This document shows positions 14,736-24,660 of a stretch of 64,000 nt of DNA, one piece after another; the first letter of the stretch is position 1, and each line of letters opens with the position of its first letter. The notes under the pieces are model-generated. The model was not told where the DNA came from. It was given only the letters and a program-made list of their open reading frames with translations, and searched no databases. This DNA comes from Pseudoalteromonas ulvae UL12 (GTDB lineage: Bacteria; Pseudomonadota; Gammaproteobacteria; Enterobacterales; Alteromonadaceae), in contig NZ_AQHJ01000028.1 in assembly GCF_014925405.1 (NCBI RefSeq), positions 310,001 through 374,000 of the forward strand. The letters are read 5' to 3'. The position numbers and the translations under genes are program-made.

Positions 14736-17696
14736 TTAATTGAAGGTGTATCGCGCACCTATTGCATAACGAGGGCCGTATTGACGAGCAAATAAGAATT
14801 GCTCTTCATAGCGACCAAATCCTTGCTCAGTTTCGTTATTAATATTCACGCCTTCAAAAAAGACTGTCAGTTGTTCGTTTACATCATAATTTACGCTCAT
14901 ATCCCACTGACCGTAGCTTTTAGCAAACTGTGGGGGAGCATCTGCACTCCCTTGAGATTGGCCGACACCAATCAGGTATTCGTCGCGCCATGCATAGGTC
15001 AACTTAACCGACAAACCGTCTTTTTCGTAAAAGGTTTGAAAGTTCGCTGAGTCGCTAAGCCCAGTTAACGGTGCTTGCTGAACAAGGCTGTCGACATCAA
15101 ATTCGACGTCTCCATCAACAAAAGTGGCATTAACACCAACCCCAAAACCCGACTCACCAAATAAGTGCTGAACCGCCATTTCGATGCCATCCACTGATTT
15201 CGTATCGGTATTGGTTGGCTGGCTGATATTCCACACGATCAGTGGATCATTTGAGTTGGGTTCTATCTTGCCGTCTGCATTTGCATGGCCATTGGCCAAC
15301 ATTTGATCAAAAATCGCCGAGCTGGTGGCTTGCTCGCCTCGCCCTTCTATATCTGAAATTGCTTGTTGATACCGCGGCCCATTGAAAATGTCATAGAGTC
15401 CGTCGATGGTGGTTTGCGTAATTGATGTTTGAATAAAGTTATCGACGTCTTTTTTGAAGTAACCAATCGCGGCATAGCTGCCTTCACCATAATAATATTC
15501 AACAGTGAAATCTAAGTTAGTTGATTCAAATGGTAGCAAGTTGGTATTGCCTTGCCCGCCGATACGAGAGCCTGGTTTTGGGCTACCCGTTAAGCTTCGC
15601 CCACCCGCTAAATCACCTAAAGGCGCACGCGAAATCGTTTTCCCCCAAGAGGCACGAGCGACAACGTCATCAGTGACATCCACTTTCACATCAATCATTG
15701 GCAGTAAGACATCGTGCTTACCGTCTTGTGCTAAGAAATTGTCTTTACCACCCGCTTCGTATTGCATTATCCATTCTGAGGCACTTTCCCAGTTCACTTG
15801 TTTTTCAACACGTTGGCGCACGGTACTGGTGACGTCGGTTTCTTCATAGCGAAGACCCGCATTCACTTGCACTGTGTAATCTGCGACATCAAATTCCCAC
15901 TCTGTTTGGATATATACAGCGGTGGTATTTTCTTCGACATAACTTTCGCTATCAATGCCGTCAAAATATGGGTCGATTGAGTAATAATCAGGGCCCATGA
16001 TGCTTTCGGTTAAAAAAGCGAGTTGGCGTGCAACGGCTTCATCAAAATCAAAACTGTAGTAATAGTTTGGATTAAGCGCGGCGCCTCCCCCTGCAAATTG
16101 ATCAAGCAAATCCTTAGTATTATTGAGGGTAAACATGCCATCAGGGAAAATTTCTGGGTAAGACGGGTTAAAACCTGGGCCGCCCCGTAAACCACTCCAA
16201 GCAGTATATCCACCCATGGTTTGTTCGGTACGCGATGCACCAAATTTAACCGAGATCAACGGAATATCAATGATTTCGTTATACCAGCGCGCATCCAACT
16301 GCAACTGCTGGATATCTGACTCACCTGGGCTATGAATAAATTGACTGAAATTCGAGTCAATTTCTCCCGGGCTCAAAACAGTGGTGCCATTTCGCCAATT
16401 AATTAACGCACTGGGAACTTCGCCAGTTCGGTAGTCGTAGATTTTTGACACCAGTTGATCAGAGCCTAAAATTACTTGCCCTGCGGAACCGAGTCCGTCA
16501 TCCGCTCCATTGTCGGTTTTGTTATTCGAGTCATGATAATCAAGGGCCACATGCCATATTGAGTTAATCTCCCAATCTAGATTAAAACCAATTGAGCGAG
16601 CTTCTACTTCTGTGGTGTTTTTACTGGCGGTAAATGAGCCGTCATTGCCTCCGATATCAGCAAAAACCGCCGTGCCGTTTTCATCAAGCTCGTAGGCATT
16701 AATGTTGGCACCAAATTCATTCCAGATACCCCAACCAGTAGTTTCTTGGCCTGTAATCGCACGCGAGCCGGTAAAGTCTAAGGTGGTCACTAGCCCATCA
16801 ATCGGCTCAAATTGAAAGGTGACTTGTGCATTGGTGCGCTCGCGTTGTACATCATTGATGGAGTAATTCATATCTTTTGGGAAGAAATGATTGCCAATGC
16901 GGTTGCCTTCACTGTCTATCGCTCGAGGGTCAATCGCTAAGCTTTCGTCTAAGTCAGGTAACGCCACATTGGCTTGCCAGCCTTGAATATTGGCTTCTTG
17001 ACGTTGGAAATCACGCGCTTGGTGCGACACAGAAACTGAGATACCAAAGCGATCATCAGCAAAAGTATTGCTATAAACAGCCGCTAATTCTGGGGTGATG
17101 TCACTGCCTTGCTCATTTGAGGTATCGTAAATCCCTTTTGCAGACACCGTGGCATGCTGACCCGGTTTTTGCAGCGGTTTTAAGGTCACAATATTGACCG
17201 TGGCTCCAAGTCCCCCAGTTGGCATTTCGGCGCGGGCTGTTTTGTACACTTCGAGCGTACTGACCCCTTCAGAAGATAAGTTTTCAAGGTTATATGAACG
17301 TGAATTGCCTGTCCCTGGCATTTGACGGCCATTGAGCGTGATCAAGTTAAAGCTTGGACCAAAACCACGCACTGTGATTTGACTGCCTTCGCCATTATTA
17401 CGGCTCACCGACACGCCGGTGATCCGCTGCAATGACTCAGCTAAGTTTGTATCTGGAAATTTACCCATTTCTTCGGCTGAAATTGCGTCCATGACACCAA
17501 ACGTTTCGCGTTTTAAATCCATCGATTTAATTAAACTTCCGCGCACGCCACTGACTTCAATGACTTCAACTTCTGGTTGTGTATCGGTTGTTGCTTCTTC
17601 AGCGTGGCCAACACCTATCCAACTTGTGCCCATTAGCAACGCCAATGACGTAGCCAGATGCGTCTTTTTAAATGTTATATTTTTCATGACTGTCAT
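14736..17696 (-). CDS. TonB-dependent receptor, probably for laminarin oligosaccharides
   Basis: A protein of about 986 residues with a signal peptide (ending GVGHAEE), a plug domain (VSGVRGSLIKSMDLKRE; TGVSVSRNNGEGSQITVRG) and a large beta-barrel ending in the aromatic-terminal YAIGARYTFN. It is of the type often annotated as TonB-dependent receptor of the Caulobacter class. I chose ATG 17696 because AAAGG lies six bases before it; ATG 17687 (MKNITFKK) is the alternative. It follows the GH16 glucanase by 68 bp on the same strand, so the two form one operon, and the receptor most likely imports the oligosaccharides the enzyme releases. Substrate is inferred from that context. Confidence 0.88.
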   Translation of the reverse strand: MTVMKNITFKKTHLATSLALLMGTSWIGVGHAEEATTDTQPEVEVIEVSGVRGSLIKSMDLKRETFGVMDAISAEEMGKFPDTNLAESLQRITGVSVSRNNGEGSQITVRGFGPSFNLITLNGRQMPGTGNSRSYNLENLSSEGVSTLEVYKTARAEMPTGGLGATVNIVTLKPLQKPGQHATVSAKGIYDTSNEQGSDITPELAAVYSNTFADDRFGISVSVSHQARDFQRQEANIQGWQANVALPDLDESLAIDPRAIDSEGNRIGNHFFPKDMNYSINDVQRERTNAQVTFQFEPIDGLVTTLDFTGSRAITGQETTGWGIWNEFGANINAYELDENGTAVFADIGGNDGSFTASKNTTEVEARSIGFNLDWEINSIWHVALDYHDSNNKTDNGADDGLGSAGQVILGSDQLVSKIYDYRTGEVPSALINWRNGTTVLSPGEIDSNFSQFIHSPGESDIQQLQLDARWYNEIIDIPLISVKFGASRTEQTMGGYTAWSGLRGGPGFNPSYPEIFPDGMFTLNNTKDLLDQFAGGGAALNPNYYYSFDFDEAVARQLAFLTESIMGPDYYSIDPYFDGIDSESYVEENTTAVYIQTEWEFDVADYTVQVNAGLRYEETDVTSTVRQRVEKQVNWESASEWIMQYEAGGKDNFLAQDGKHDVLLPMIDVKVDVTDDVVARASWGKTISRAPLGDLAGGRSLTGSPKPGSRIGGQGNTNLLPFESTNLDFTVEYYYGEGSYAAIGYFKKDVDNFIQTSITQTTIDGLYDIFNGPRYQQAISDIEGRGEQATSSAIFDQMLANGHANADGKIEPNSNDPLIVWNISQPTNTDTKSVDGIEMAVQHLFGESGFGVGVNATFVDGDVEFDVDSLVQQAPLTGLSDSANFQTFYEKDGLSVKLTYAWRDEYLIGVGQSQGSADAPPQFAKSYGQWDMSVNYDVNEQLTVFFEGVNINNETEQGFGRYEEQFLFARQYGPRYAIGARYTFN

Positions 17697-17764
17697 TCTT
17701 ACCTTTAAAATTGTGTGCAAAGCAAAGGGGATGAGCCTCTGCTATTGAATGTCTGACTGTACGA

Positions 17765-20413
17765 TTAAGGCGTCGCAATAATTGCGTTATCGATGCGATA
17801 CACCGCCCCTTCCCCTGCGCCCCATGATGGAAAAACCATCACGACATCAATTGCGCTAATATCAAGGCCTGCGTCATATAAGCTTTGCAGTGTAAATGTG
17901 TAGGTTTGCCATACACCATTTTTGACTGCCTCACCTTCACTGCTTGCAGCGAGCGGTAATTCAACGGCGGTCGATGCATCACCCGATTCAATTTTAAATG
18001 TCCACACTGCATCTGGATTGCTCGGTGCATCGACCACTTTCATTTCAAAACGCACCACACCTGTTGCAAGATCAGCCGATGCATCGTGATAAACCCCATC
18101 TTGTGCAAAAAAGCCCATTACGGTTGGTTGTGCTCCAATTTTGTACTCGGCGACCATGCCATGGGCGTCATCGTCTTGCTCTTCGGTCGGCGTTGAGCCT
18201 CCACAACAATCCCAAATGTTCCATTGGTTAGCGACTTTGTCTTTAAATAATGTCAGGCCGCTAGTGGCTTTTGCATCTGGGTCGAGGATTTTCGCGTTAT
18301 CAACACGGTACACTGCGCCTTCACCTGTCCCCCACGCTGGGAATATCATAATCACGTCAATGGCGCTAATATCTAACCCTGCCGCTGCTAATTCAGACAC
18401 TTTAAAGCTATGGGTTTGCCATTGGCCGCTCACCGGTGTCACACCTTCAACGCTATTGGTAATGGGCCATTCTACTGCTGTAGCGCCATTATCTGATTCG
18501 AGTTTAATGAGCCAAGTTGAATCTGGGTTGCTTGGTGCATTGACGACTTTGAGATCAAATTGCAAAACGCCATTGTCGATAATCGCACTGGCATCAAACG
18601 GTTTATCTGCGCCACCATTGGCTGAGCGTGTGATAAAGCCCATTACTGTCGGTTGTGCACCAATGACAAACTCTGCCACTAAGCCATGCTCTGCATCATC
18701 CATTTCTTCGGTCGGAGTTGAACCGCCACAACAATCCCATAGCGGCCAATCTGGGTTCACTTCATTTTCAAATAAAACGAGTTTAGGGCTGCTCACTGGC
18801 TGACTGATTTGAACATCATCAACAAGATATTCAGCTCCGCTGCCTGTGCCCCAGGCTGGAAAAATCATAATCACATCAATTGAGCTGATATCTAAGCCCA
18901 AATCAGCAAGAGCTTGTAATGGGAATGTGTAAGTCTGCCATTGGCCTGTGATCGGTGTGCTGGCTTCTGTACTGGTTGAAAGTGGAATTTCGATAGCCGT
19001 CGCGCCACCGATGCTTTCAACTTTCATTAACCAAGTAGAGTCTGGGTTGCTTGGTGCAGAGACCACTTTTACAGCAAAGCTAATACTGCCATTATCAATA
19101 ATTGGAGAGGCGTCAAAGGGTGACGCTTTTCCTTCTGGATCGGTAATGAACTCGCCCCGGCTAATAAATCCATTCACAGTCGGTTGTTCACCCACCGTAA
19201 AGCGCATGACATCGCCTTTTTCGGCATCGTTGACCACGCTCGGTGTTGAGCCGCCGCAACAATCCCAAGCAGGCCAATTTGGATTAACTGCACCATCAAA
19301 AATAGTAAGGTTTTGCGCAATGCCTGTTGATGGTGGCGCCGGCACTGGTGCAGCCCCTTCTACCAGTGCATCGTCTAATTTATCGTAACCTGCTCGTACA
19401 GTCTCACAACCTTTGCCTGTGTTGACGTCGATACTGCATTCATACACACGCACATAATCAATTGCAAAAGTTTGGCCGTTTTCAAACGCGCTGGCATCGA
19501 TACCCAGCTCATTGACATTTTCTGGCCAGTTGCCACCCACGGCAAAGTTTAAAATCATGTAGAATTTTTGATCGTAAGGGGCGTCTGTCCAATAGGTTTT
19601 AAGTTCACCTGACGTTTGATCGAAATACTCTGTAAACCAGCCTTTATGAGCTAAGCCAACCGCTTCGTCTTTGCTGTTGTAACGCACTGTTGATTTTCGT
19701 TGCGTGGCATACAGGTAGTTATCGACATACCAACGGATTTCGCCTTCTTGCCACTCGATTGCATAAGTGTGGAAGTCATCTGCAGGATTGATAGAGTCTG
19801 GTAACTGATATGATTTTCCTGAACTGGCGTTATTTGGCCATTCCCGTCCATAGTGTAAGGTGCCGTGCACATTGCTTTCTGTGCCGCCTTCAGCTGTGGC
19901 TGCTTTTAAATTTACCGCTTCCACAATATCGATTTCGCCAGAACGTGGCCATCCTCCGTACACTTCATCAGTAGGCATCATCCAAAAAGCTGGCCAGCTG
20001 CCTTGCCCTGATGGCAGTTTAGCGCTGATCTCAAAACGACCATATTTAAAGTCTGCTTTGTATCGGCTATTTAAACGGGCCGAGGTATACGGTTTTGCCG
20101 AACCGTCTTCAGCAGGTTTGGCGACAATATTTAATATGCCATCAGCAATAAATGAGTTTTCGTCATTGTCTGTATAACATTGGGCTTCGTTATTACCGCC
20201 ACCATCACAGTTGATTTCGTGGCTCCATTTTTTAGTGTCGATGTTTGATGTTTCAAACTCGTCATTCCAAACCATTTGCCAACTGCTGACAGGCTGTGCT
20301 GGGTCAACTTTGGTGAGATCTGTGCTGGTTTTTGCGCTGCCACCACATCCAGACAGCATGGCTGTGGATAAGAGTGCTGCAACTTGTGTTAAATGTATTG
20401 CTGGTTTGTTCAT
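17765..20413 (-). CDS. GH16 beta-glucanase (laminarinase-type) lipoprotein with three C-terminal repeats
   Basis: An 882-residue protein. Lipobox MLSGC puts the lipidated cysteine at 23. The GH16 domain covers about 43-327 with the catalytic signature GEIDIVEAV (nucleophile E160, D162, acid/base E165) and the laminarinase-like SWPAFWMMP. A proline-rich linker near 350-365 is followed by three modules of roughly 170 residues (about 368-538, 544-712, 718-882). Each has WDCCGGSTP near its start (383, 559, 734), then a PTV-GF element, SNPD-W, and ISxIDVxMxFPxWG near its end. The modules resemble the galactose-binding-like domain seen at the C terminus of ExoP-type glucanases, probably glucan binding (inferred). 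It is first gene of the operon with the TonB receptor, downstream of two operators. Confidence 0.9.
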   Translation of the reverse strand: MNKPAIHLTQVAALLSTAMLSGCGGSAKTSTDLTKVDPAQPVSSWQMVWNDEFETSNIDTKKWSHEINCDGGGNNEAQCYTDNDENSFIADGILNIVAKPAEDGSAKPYTSARLNSRYKADFKYGRFEISAKLPSGQGSWPAFWMMPTDEVYGGWPRSGEIDIVEAVNLKAATAEGGTESNVHGTLHYGREWPNNASSGKSYQLPDSINPADDFHTYAIEWQEGEIRWYVDNYLYATQRKSTVRYNSKDEAVGLAHKGWFTEYFDQTSGELKTYWTDAPYDQKFYMILNFAVGGNWPENVNELGIDASAFENGQTFAIDYVRVYECSIDVNTGKGCETVRAGYDKLDDALVEGAAPVPAPPSTGIAQNLTIFDGAVNPNWPAWDCCGGSTPSVVNDAEKGDVMRFTVGEQPTVNGFISRGEFITDPEGKASPFDASPIIDNGSISFAVKVVSAPSNPDSTWLMKVESIGGATAIEIPLSTSTEASTPITGQWQTYTFPLQALADLGLDISSIDVIMIFPAWGTGSGAEYLVDDVQISQPVSSPKLVLFENEVNPDWPLWDCCGGSTPTEEMDDAEHGLVAEFVIGAQPTVMGFITRSANGGADKPFDASAIIDNGVLQFDLKVVNAPSNPDSTWLIKLESDNGATAVEWPITNSVEGVTPVSGQWQTHSFKVSELAAAGLDISAIDVIMIFPAWGTGEGAVYRVDNAKILDPDAKATSGLTLFKDKVANQWNIWDCCGGSTPTEEQDDDAHGMVAEYKIGAQPTVMGFFAQDGVYHDASADLATGVVRFEMKVVDAPSNPDAVWTFKIESGDASTAVELPLAASSEGEAVKNGVWQTYTFTLQSLYDAGLDISAIDVVMVFPSWGAGEGAVYRIDNAIIATP

Positions 20414-20483
20414 TACTTCAGCCCCGATACAGACAATTAAGTGAATTATAGTTATGAGAACAGGTGTTCTTTTGTTTAGTGAT

Positions 20484-20539
20484 TGTAAGCGCTTTCAATT
20501 TTAGTTAAAAAACACACGCGAACAATGTAAGCGCTTTCA
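20484..20539. promoter_or_regulatory. Two LacI-family-type operators upstream of the GH16 gene
   Basis: TGTAAGCGCTTTCA occurs at 20484-20497 and again at 20526-20539, exactly 42 bp apart (about four helical turns), 70-125 bp before the GH16 start. It is a near-palindrome centred on AAGC/GCTT, the core of LacI-family operators of sugar regulons. No LacI-family regulator gene is in the window. Confidence 0.75.
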
Positions 20540-21017
20540 TAAATCTAATCTAGCCTGCGGTAAATATCAAACCATTTAACAAAAAATACACAAAGCAAAA
20601 TATAACCACTTGTTTAATATGGTTTTATTGTTTGTCTCGATTATAGTTAATTATTTCAAGGATACTGCTATTTATTGATGTAACGTTCCAAACGATAGGA
20701 GTTAATCTAAGGTAGCGAGTTGGGGCTAATATCAAACATTTTAAGTACTTCTCATTTTGCATGAGTAAGTCGACAACTAAATATACGGCTCTCTCGTTAA
20801 GAGGTTGCCCAGTTTATTGATGTCACGAATATAAAAGTTTCGGAACTCCCTTGTTGGAGATTTTGATGAAAAAAAGCACATCTTCGCGTCAACCGTTGTT
20901 CTATACCACGACAATTTGAGGCTGTGATTGTTGAACTAACCACCACAGATAGATTTATTACCCAGATTTCAGATTCATTACTATGCTTGTCAAAGATAAT
21001 AATACCGTGTGTTTTTT
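20540..21017. other. Intergenic DNA between GH16 operators and BLUF gene
   Basis: About 480 bp of AT-rich DNA without a convincing gene. A 17-codon frame at 20866-20919 has a purine-rich GGAGA before it but no support. No repeat or clear promoter was recognised; it must contain the BLUF gene promoter. Confidence 0.5.
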
Positions 21018-21419
21018 ATGCTTATTGAATTTATTTATACCAGCTATGCTTCTGAGCCCTTTTTATCGGAGCAACTGACAGCACTTCAAAAGCAATGCCA
21101 AGACCACAATAACCCAAACCAGATCACTGGTATGTTGCTATACGATAATCAACAATTTATGCAAGTGCTAGCAGGTGAACAAGCCGTTATCGAAGCGCTG
21201 TTTAAAAAAATTAAATCCGATCCGCGCCATCAACAGGTCAAAGCCTTAATTCACACCCCAATTACAGAGCGAAATTTTGCGAATTGGAGTATGGGATTGG
21301 TCGACATTTCTGATAGTCCTGATCGGCCCGAATGTATCGAATTTCCTTTGACACATCCTTCATCGCTCAGCCAACGGCTATTGATTGCATTTAGTCATCA
21401 CTTTGAAGATGCGATTTAA
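21018..21419 (+). CDS. BLUF-domain blue-light sensor, stand-alone
   Basis: A 133-residue protein that is almost only a BLUF domain. It has the conserved tyrosine in FIYTSYAS, the Asn and Gln elements NNPNQITGMLLY and FMQVLAG that surround the flavin, and the semi-conserved tryptophan in FANWSMG. BLUF proteins bind FAD and shift hydrogen bonds on blue-light absorption. There is no fused EAL, GGDEF or cyclase domain, so output would go through a partner protein. I prefer ATG 21018 (MLIEFIYTS) over GTG 21009; neither has a strong ribosome site. The neighbours (glucanase operon, divergent chemoreceptor) do not reveal the partner. Confidence 0.9.
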   Translation: MLIEFIYTSYASEPFLSEQLTALQKQCQDHNNPNQITGMLLYDNQQFMQVLAGEQAVIEALFKKIKSDPRHQQVKALIHTPITERNFANWSMGLVDISDSPDRPECIEFPLTHPSSLSQRLLIAFSHHFEDAI

Positions 21420-21425
21420 CCCGAT

Positions 21426-21457
21426 CTTTAATTAATAGCTTTAATTAATAGCTTTAG
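21426..21457. repeat. 13-bp tandem repeat, about 2.4 copies
   Basis: CTTTAATTAATAG is repeated back to back at 21426 and 21439, followed by CTTTAG. It lies just beyond the BLUF stop; no function evident. Confidence 0.7.
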
Positions 21458-21543
21458 ATGAGTGAATCAAACTTTGTGAAAAAGGAAACTGCACCCGTTG
21501 ATCTGTCTTATAAGTACAGCTCCCTTTATATCGATTTTGTCTG

Positions 21544-23421
21544 TTATACGATGAATTTTGCTAACATTCTTTCTTGTTCGCTTACTTCACTGACTAGCTG
21601 CTCACTTGTGGTATATTGTTGAGTTGAAAAGTCCCCTACTTCAATCGTTATATCATTGATATGCGTTGTATTTTTATTTATTTCTTCAATCACGACACTT
21701 TGTTCTTCAATCGCTGCTGCGATTTGAATATTCCGGTCCATGATGTCTTTTACCGCTATTGATATATCACTTAACGCTTCTTGAGCTTGCTGAGTTTGCT
21801 CGACACAATGCCCTGCTTTGCTGCGACTGAGGGTCATTGAACTTTGCACATCAGCCGATGATTTTTGGATCTGCTCTATCATTGATTTAATTTCAGTGGT
21901 TGATTGTTGGGTCCGCGAGGCCAATGTGCGAACTTCGTCGGCCACCACTGCAAAACCACGTCCTTGCTCTCCGGCACGGGCAGCTTCAATGGCAGCATTG
22001 AGTGCCAATAAATTAGTTTGTTCAGCAATGCCATTGATCACTGACAATATATTTTCAATGTTACTGCTGTATTCGGCCAACTGATTACTCATTTGCTGAG
22101 ATTGCTCAATAACATCTGACAATTGCGCGATTTGTTCTGTCGTATCTGCAAATGTTTGCTGACTGATTTCGCTGCGGTTATTCACCGATGTAATTAAGCT
22201 TGCCGCTCCTTGAGCACTGGATGCGATTTCACTTGATGTGGCACTCATCTGATTCATTGCTGTTGCGAGACTTTCGATTAATGAGGTTTGAGAGACCAAT
22301 TGTGTGCTTGATTTCTTCGATAACTGCTGACCACTTGTGCTCAAATGAACGACTTGTTCGCCAATACCTTTTACTTCTTTGACCAGTAATTGCAATGTCA
22401 CCAGAAATTGATTGAACGCATCGGCCACAGCACCACATTCATCTCTATTTTGGATCACTAACCGTTTTGTGAGATCACCACCACCAGCGGCTATTTCTGT
22501 CATGGCTGTCAGTAGCTCACTTAACGGTTTAAGAAGCTGTTTAACTAGTTTTCTGAGTACCAAAATGCTTAATCCAATGCAGAAGATTGCGATAAACAAA
22601 GTGTTCCAGGTCATATTGGTTAATGAAGCATAAACTTGGCTTTTGTTAAGTAACACCGCTAGGTACCAATTTGTCCCTGACGCGGTATCAAGCTTTTTGT
22701 AATACAAAATATGTTGCTGACTGTCTAAGTCAATTTCTCGGTACTGTGATTGACCCGTCAGCGATTGTCCATAAATGTCTTGAATCTTTTTGCTGTTTAA
22801 ACTGGCATTTGGATGGCTGACGATTAACCCGTCCTCATCCACTAAAAACGCAAATCCGGTATTATCAAAATTAATGGTATTGACACTTTGGGCAATATCT
22901 TTGAGGCTTAAATCCCCGCCAATCACCCCTTTAAAACCATTAGCGTTAATCGGTGCCACGACTGATAAGAGTAATTCTTTGGTTGCCGCATCAACATAAG
23001 GCGCGGTGATTAAGAGGGAGTTTTGTTTTTTTGCTGCTTGATACCAAGGGCGCGTTCTAAAATCGATGCCTTGAGGGTTTTGCCGTGTCGGATCATTCGA
23101 ACGCAACTGTGTTTCATTGTCTAACGTGCCAAACATCAGTAAAAAGTCATTGCTAAAAGCCGGAATTTCTAATCCGCGCTGAACGGCTTCAGAGGAGTAA
23201 TTTTGCTCTATTTGACTTTTTAGTAAGCGAATTTGATTGCTTTTATCCACAAGCCAATTGTTGATACTTTGTGCAAGTAAGGAGGTATTGTCTGTGACAT
23301 ACGCTGTCGTTTTTTCTTTTAAGCTATTGCGCACCAACACGTAGCTGCTGACTGAAATAATAATAATAACAATAAAGACAACCACGCCTGATGCAACCGA
23401 GAGTTTTGTTCTAATTTTCAT
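21544..23421 (-). CDS. Methyl-accepting chemotaxis protein with dCache sensor
   Basis: A 625-residue chemoreceptor of standard layout. A first membrane segment at about 8-30, a periplasmic dCache-type domain to about 270 ([15 protein letters not shown] and [14 protein letters not shown] are characteristic), a second membrane segment near 272-292, HAMP, then the cytoplasmic signalling domain with the highly conserved hairpin tip [20 protein letters not shown] and [14 protein letters not shown]. dCache domains of this form commonly bind amino acids or other small metabolites; the ligand is unknown. It is transcribed away from the porin gene, with only 73 bp between them, and carries no visible CheB/CheR docking pentapeptide at its C terminus. 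Confidence 0.93.
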   Translation of the reverse strand: MKIRTKLSVASGVVVFIVIIIISVSSYVLVRNSLKEKTTAYVTDNTSLLAQSINNWLVDKSNQIRLLKSQIEQNYSSEAVQRGLEIPAFSNDFLLMFGTLDNETQLRSNDPTRQNPQGIDFRTRPWYQAAKKQNSLLITAPYVDAATKELLLSVVAPINANGFKGVIGGDLSLKDIAQSVNTINFDNTGFAFLVDEDGLIVSHPNASLNSKKIQDIYGQSLTGQSQYREIDLDSQQHILYYKKLDTASGTNWYLAVLLNKSQVYASLTNMTWNTLFIAIFCIGLSILVLRKLVKQLLKPLSELLTAMTEIAAGGGDLTKRLVIQNRDECGAVADAFNQFLVTLQLLVKEVKGIGEQVVHLSTSGQQLSKKSSTQLVSQTSLIESLATAMNQMSATSSEIASSAQGAASLITSVNNRSEISQQTFADTTEQIAQLSDVIEQSQQMSNQLAEYSSNIENILSVINGIAEQTNLLALNAAIEAARAGEQGRGFAVVADEVRTLASRTQQSTTEIKSMIEQIQKSSADVQSSMTLSRSKAGHCVEQTQQAQEALSDISIAVKDIMDRNIQIAAAIEEQSVVIEEINKNTTHINDITIEVGDFSTQQYTTSEQLVSEVSEQERMLAKFIV

Positions 23422-23494
23422 ATGGATCCAACTTTGTCAATAACATGCACGAGTCTCATATTGTGGTCTACAATGCTAAAGTCAGCAATTTTAA

Positions 23495-24658
23495 ATGGTT
23501 AAAGACATGTGCAAATTTAAATATTTAATTGTTTTTTGTGTTTACTTAAACCCGCTGTGTTTAGCCTTTGCTAATGACACGTCTGCACAAGATGATATAG
23601 CAGTGTTAAAATCACAAATCGCAGCGTTACAGGCTGCACTAACCGCACTTGAAAAAAAAGTCTCCAAACAAGCAACTAATCTTGAGACTACCACTTCTAT
23701 CACTGCCTCCTCCTCCCCATCTGTTACCGATGAAAAAAATGACCACACAGTGCGAGCGTATGCAACTGTGCGCCCTACTTTTGGATACATTGATAGCCAA
23801 GGACAGTCTGAATTCGATGTCCGCGATGCCTTATCTCATGCTGGAATTAAAGCGACCAAGCAATTTAATACTGATTGGCAAGCTATATTACATGGCGAAT
23901 GGGGAATTGATTTGGCTAACCAAGGCAATTTTGGCAAATCACGCCAAGTGTATGTTGCACTTGATAGTCCATATGGCCGTATAGGCATAGGGAAACAAAG
24001 ACCGACTCAATATCTTTTTATCGCTGAATATGTTGATATTTTCAATCACAGCAGCAGCCCGTTTGCTTATGATCCAGAAAGTCTATTTTTTGTTGATAAC
24101 TTAATAACGTACCAAATCACAAAACATAATTTAACTTGGATGGCTGTGGCGCAATTTAATGGTCAACAAGGGGATGCATATAGTGATTTATTTAACGCTG
24201 GTGTCAGTTATGATCATAACGGCTTGCACAGTGCACTGACCTACCAACAACAAGACGTTTATGACAATCAAACCGAGCTAGGAGAAGATGAAATCTTTGC
24301 CGCTTCTTTGGCATATGAATTTTCATCGGGTCTGTATTTAGCGCTCAGTTATCAAGATAAGCAATATCAACGATTAAACCAAAATGATGACCGCAATGGC
24401 CATACACTCGATATTTCGTCAGCCTTCCCGATTGGCCATCATCATAAAATAAAACTCGGTTATTTTGATTTTTCGAGTGGGTTCGAAGGTGAACATAATC
24501 AAGATTACAATGGCCATAATATCACGCTTGAATGGCTTCCTACCGAAAGCCTTCGTTTGCATCTCGAATATTTAGCTAAAGACTTTGACGCCCAAGAAAA
24601 CTTTTATTCATGGTCTGTCGGATTTAGATACGACTATTCGCAACAGTGGTCATATTAG
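23495..24658 (+). CDS. Outer-membrane porin with N-terminal coiled coil
   Basis: A 387-residue protein with a signal peptide (LNPLCLAFA), then a heptad-rich coiled coil DDIAVLKSQIAALQAALTAL, a low-complexity Ser/Thr segment and a beta-barrel of Gram-negative porin type (YATVRPTFGYIDSQG, GRIGIGKQRPTQYLF, final WSVGFRYDYSQQWSY). The coiled coil is a common trimerisation or peptidoglycan-binding element in such porins. ATG 23495 gives MVKDMCKFK; ATG 23507 is equally possible, since neither has a clear ribosome site. The next gene starts two bases after the stop, so they are likely co-transcribed and may share a substrate. Confidence 0.8.
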   Translation: MVKDMCKFKYLIVFCVYLNPLCLAFANDTSAQDDIAVLKSQIAALQAALTALEKKVSKQATNLETTTSITASSSPSVTDEKNDHTVRAYATVRPTFGYIDSQGQSEFDVRDALSHAGIKATKQFNTDWQAILHGEWGIDLANQGNFGKSRQVYVALDSPYGRIGIGKQRPTQYLFIAEYVDIFNHSSSPFAYDPESLFFVDNLITYQITKHNLTWMAVAQFNGQQGDAYSDLFNAGVSYDHNGLHSALTYQQQDVYDNQTELGEDEIFAASLAYEFSSGLYLALSYQDKQYQRLNQNDDRNGHTLDISSAFPIGHHHKIKLGYFDFSSGFEGEHNQDYNGHNITLEWLPTESLRLHLEYLAKDFDAQENFYSWSVGFRYDYSQQWSY

Positions 24659-24660
24659 CC

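Noticed and set aside
18141..18803. Plus-strand 220-codon frame antisense to the GH16 gene
   Set aside because: The frame mirrors the repeat modules of the glucanase and has no independent features.
20866..20919. 17-codon frame with GGAGA upstream
   Set aside because: Too short to support, no hydrophobic or leader-like pattern, and no downstream gene it could attenuate.
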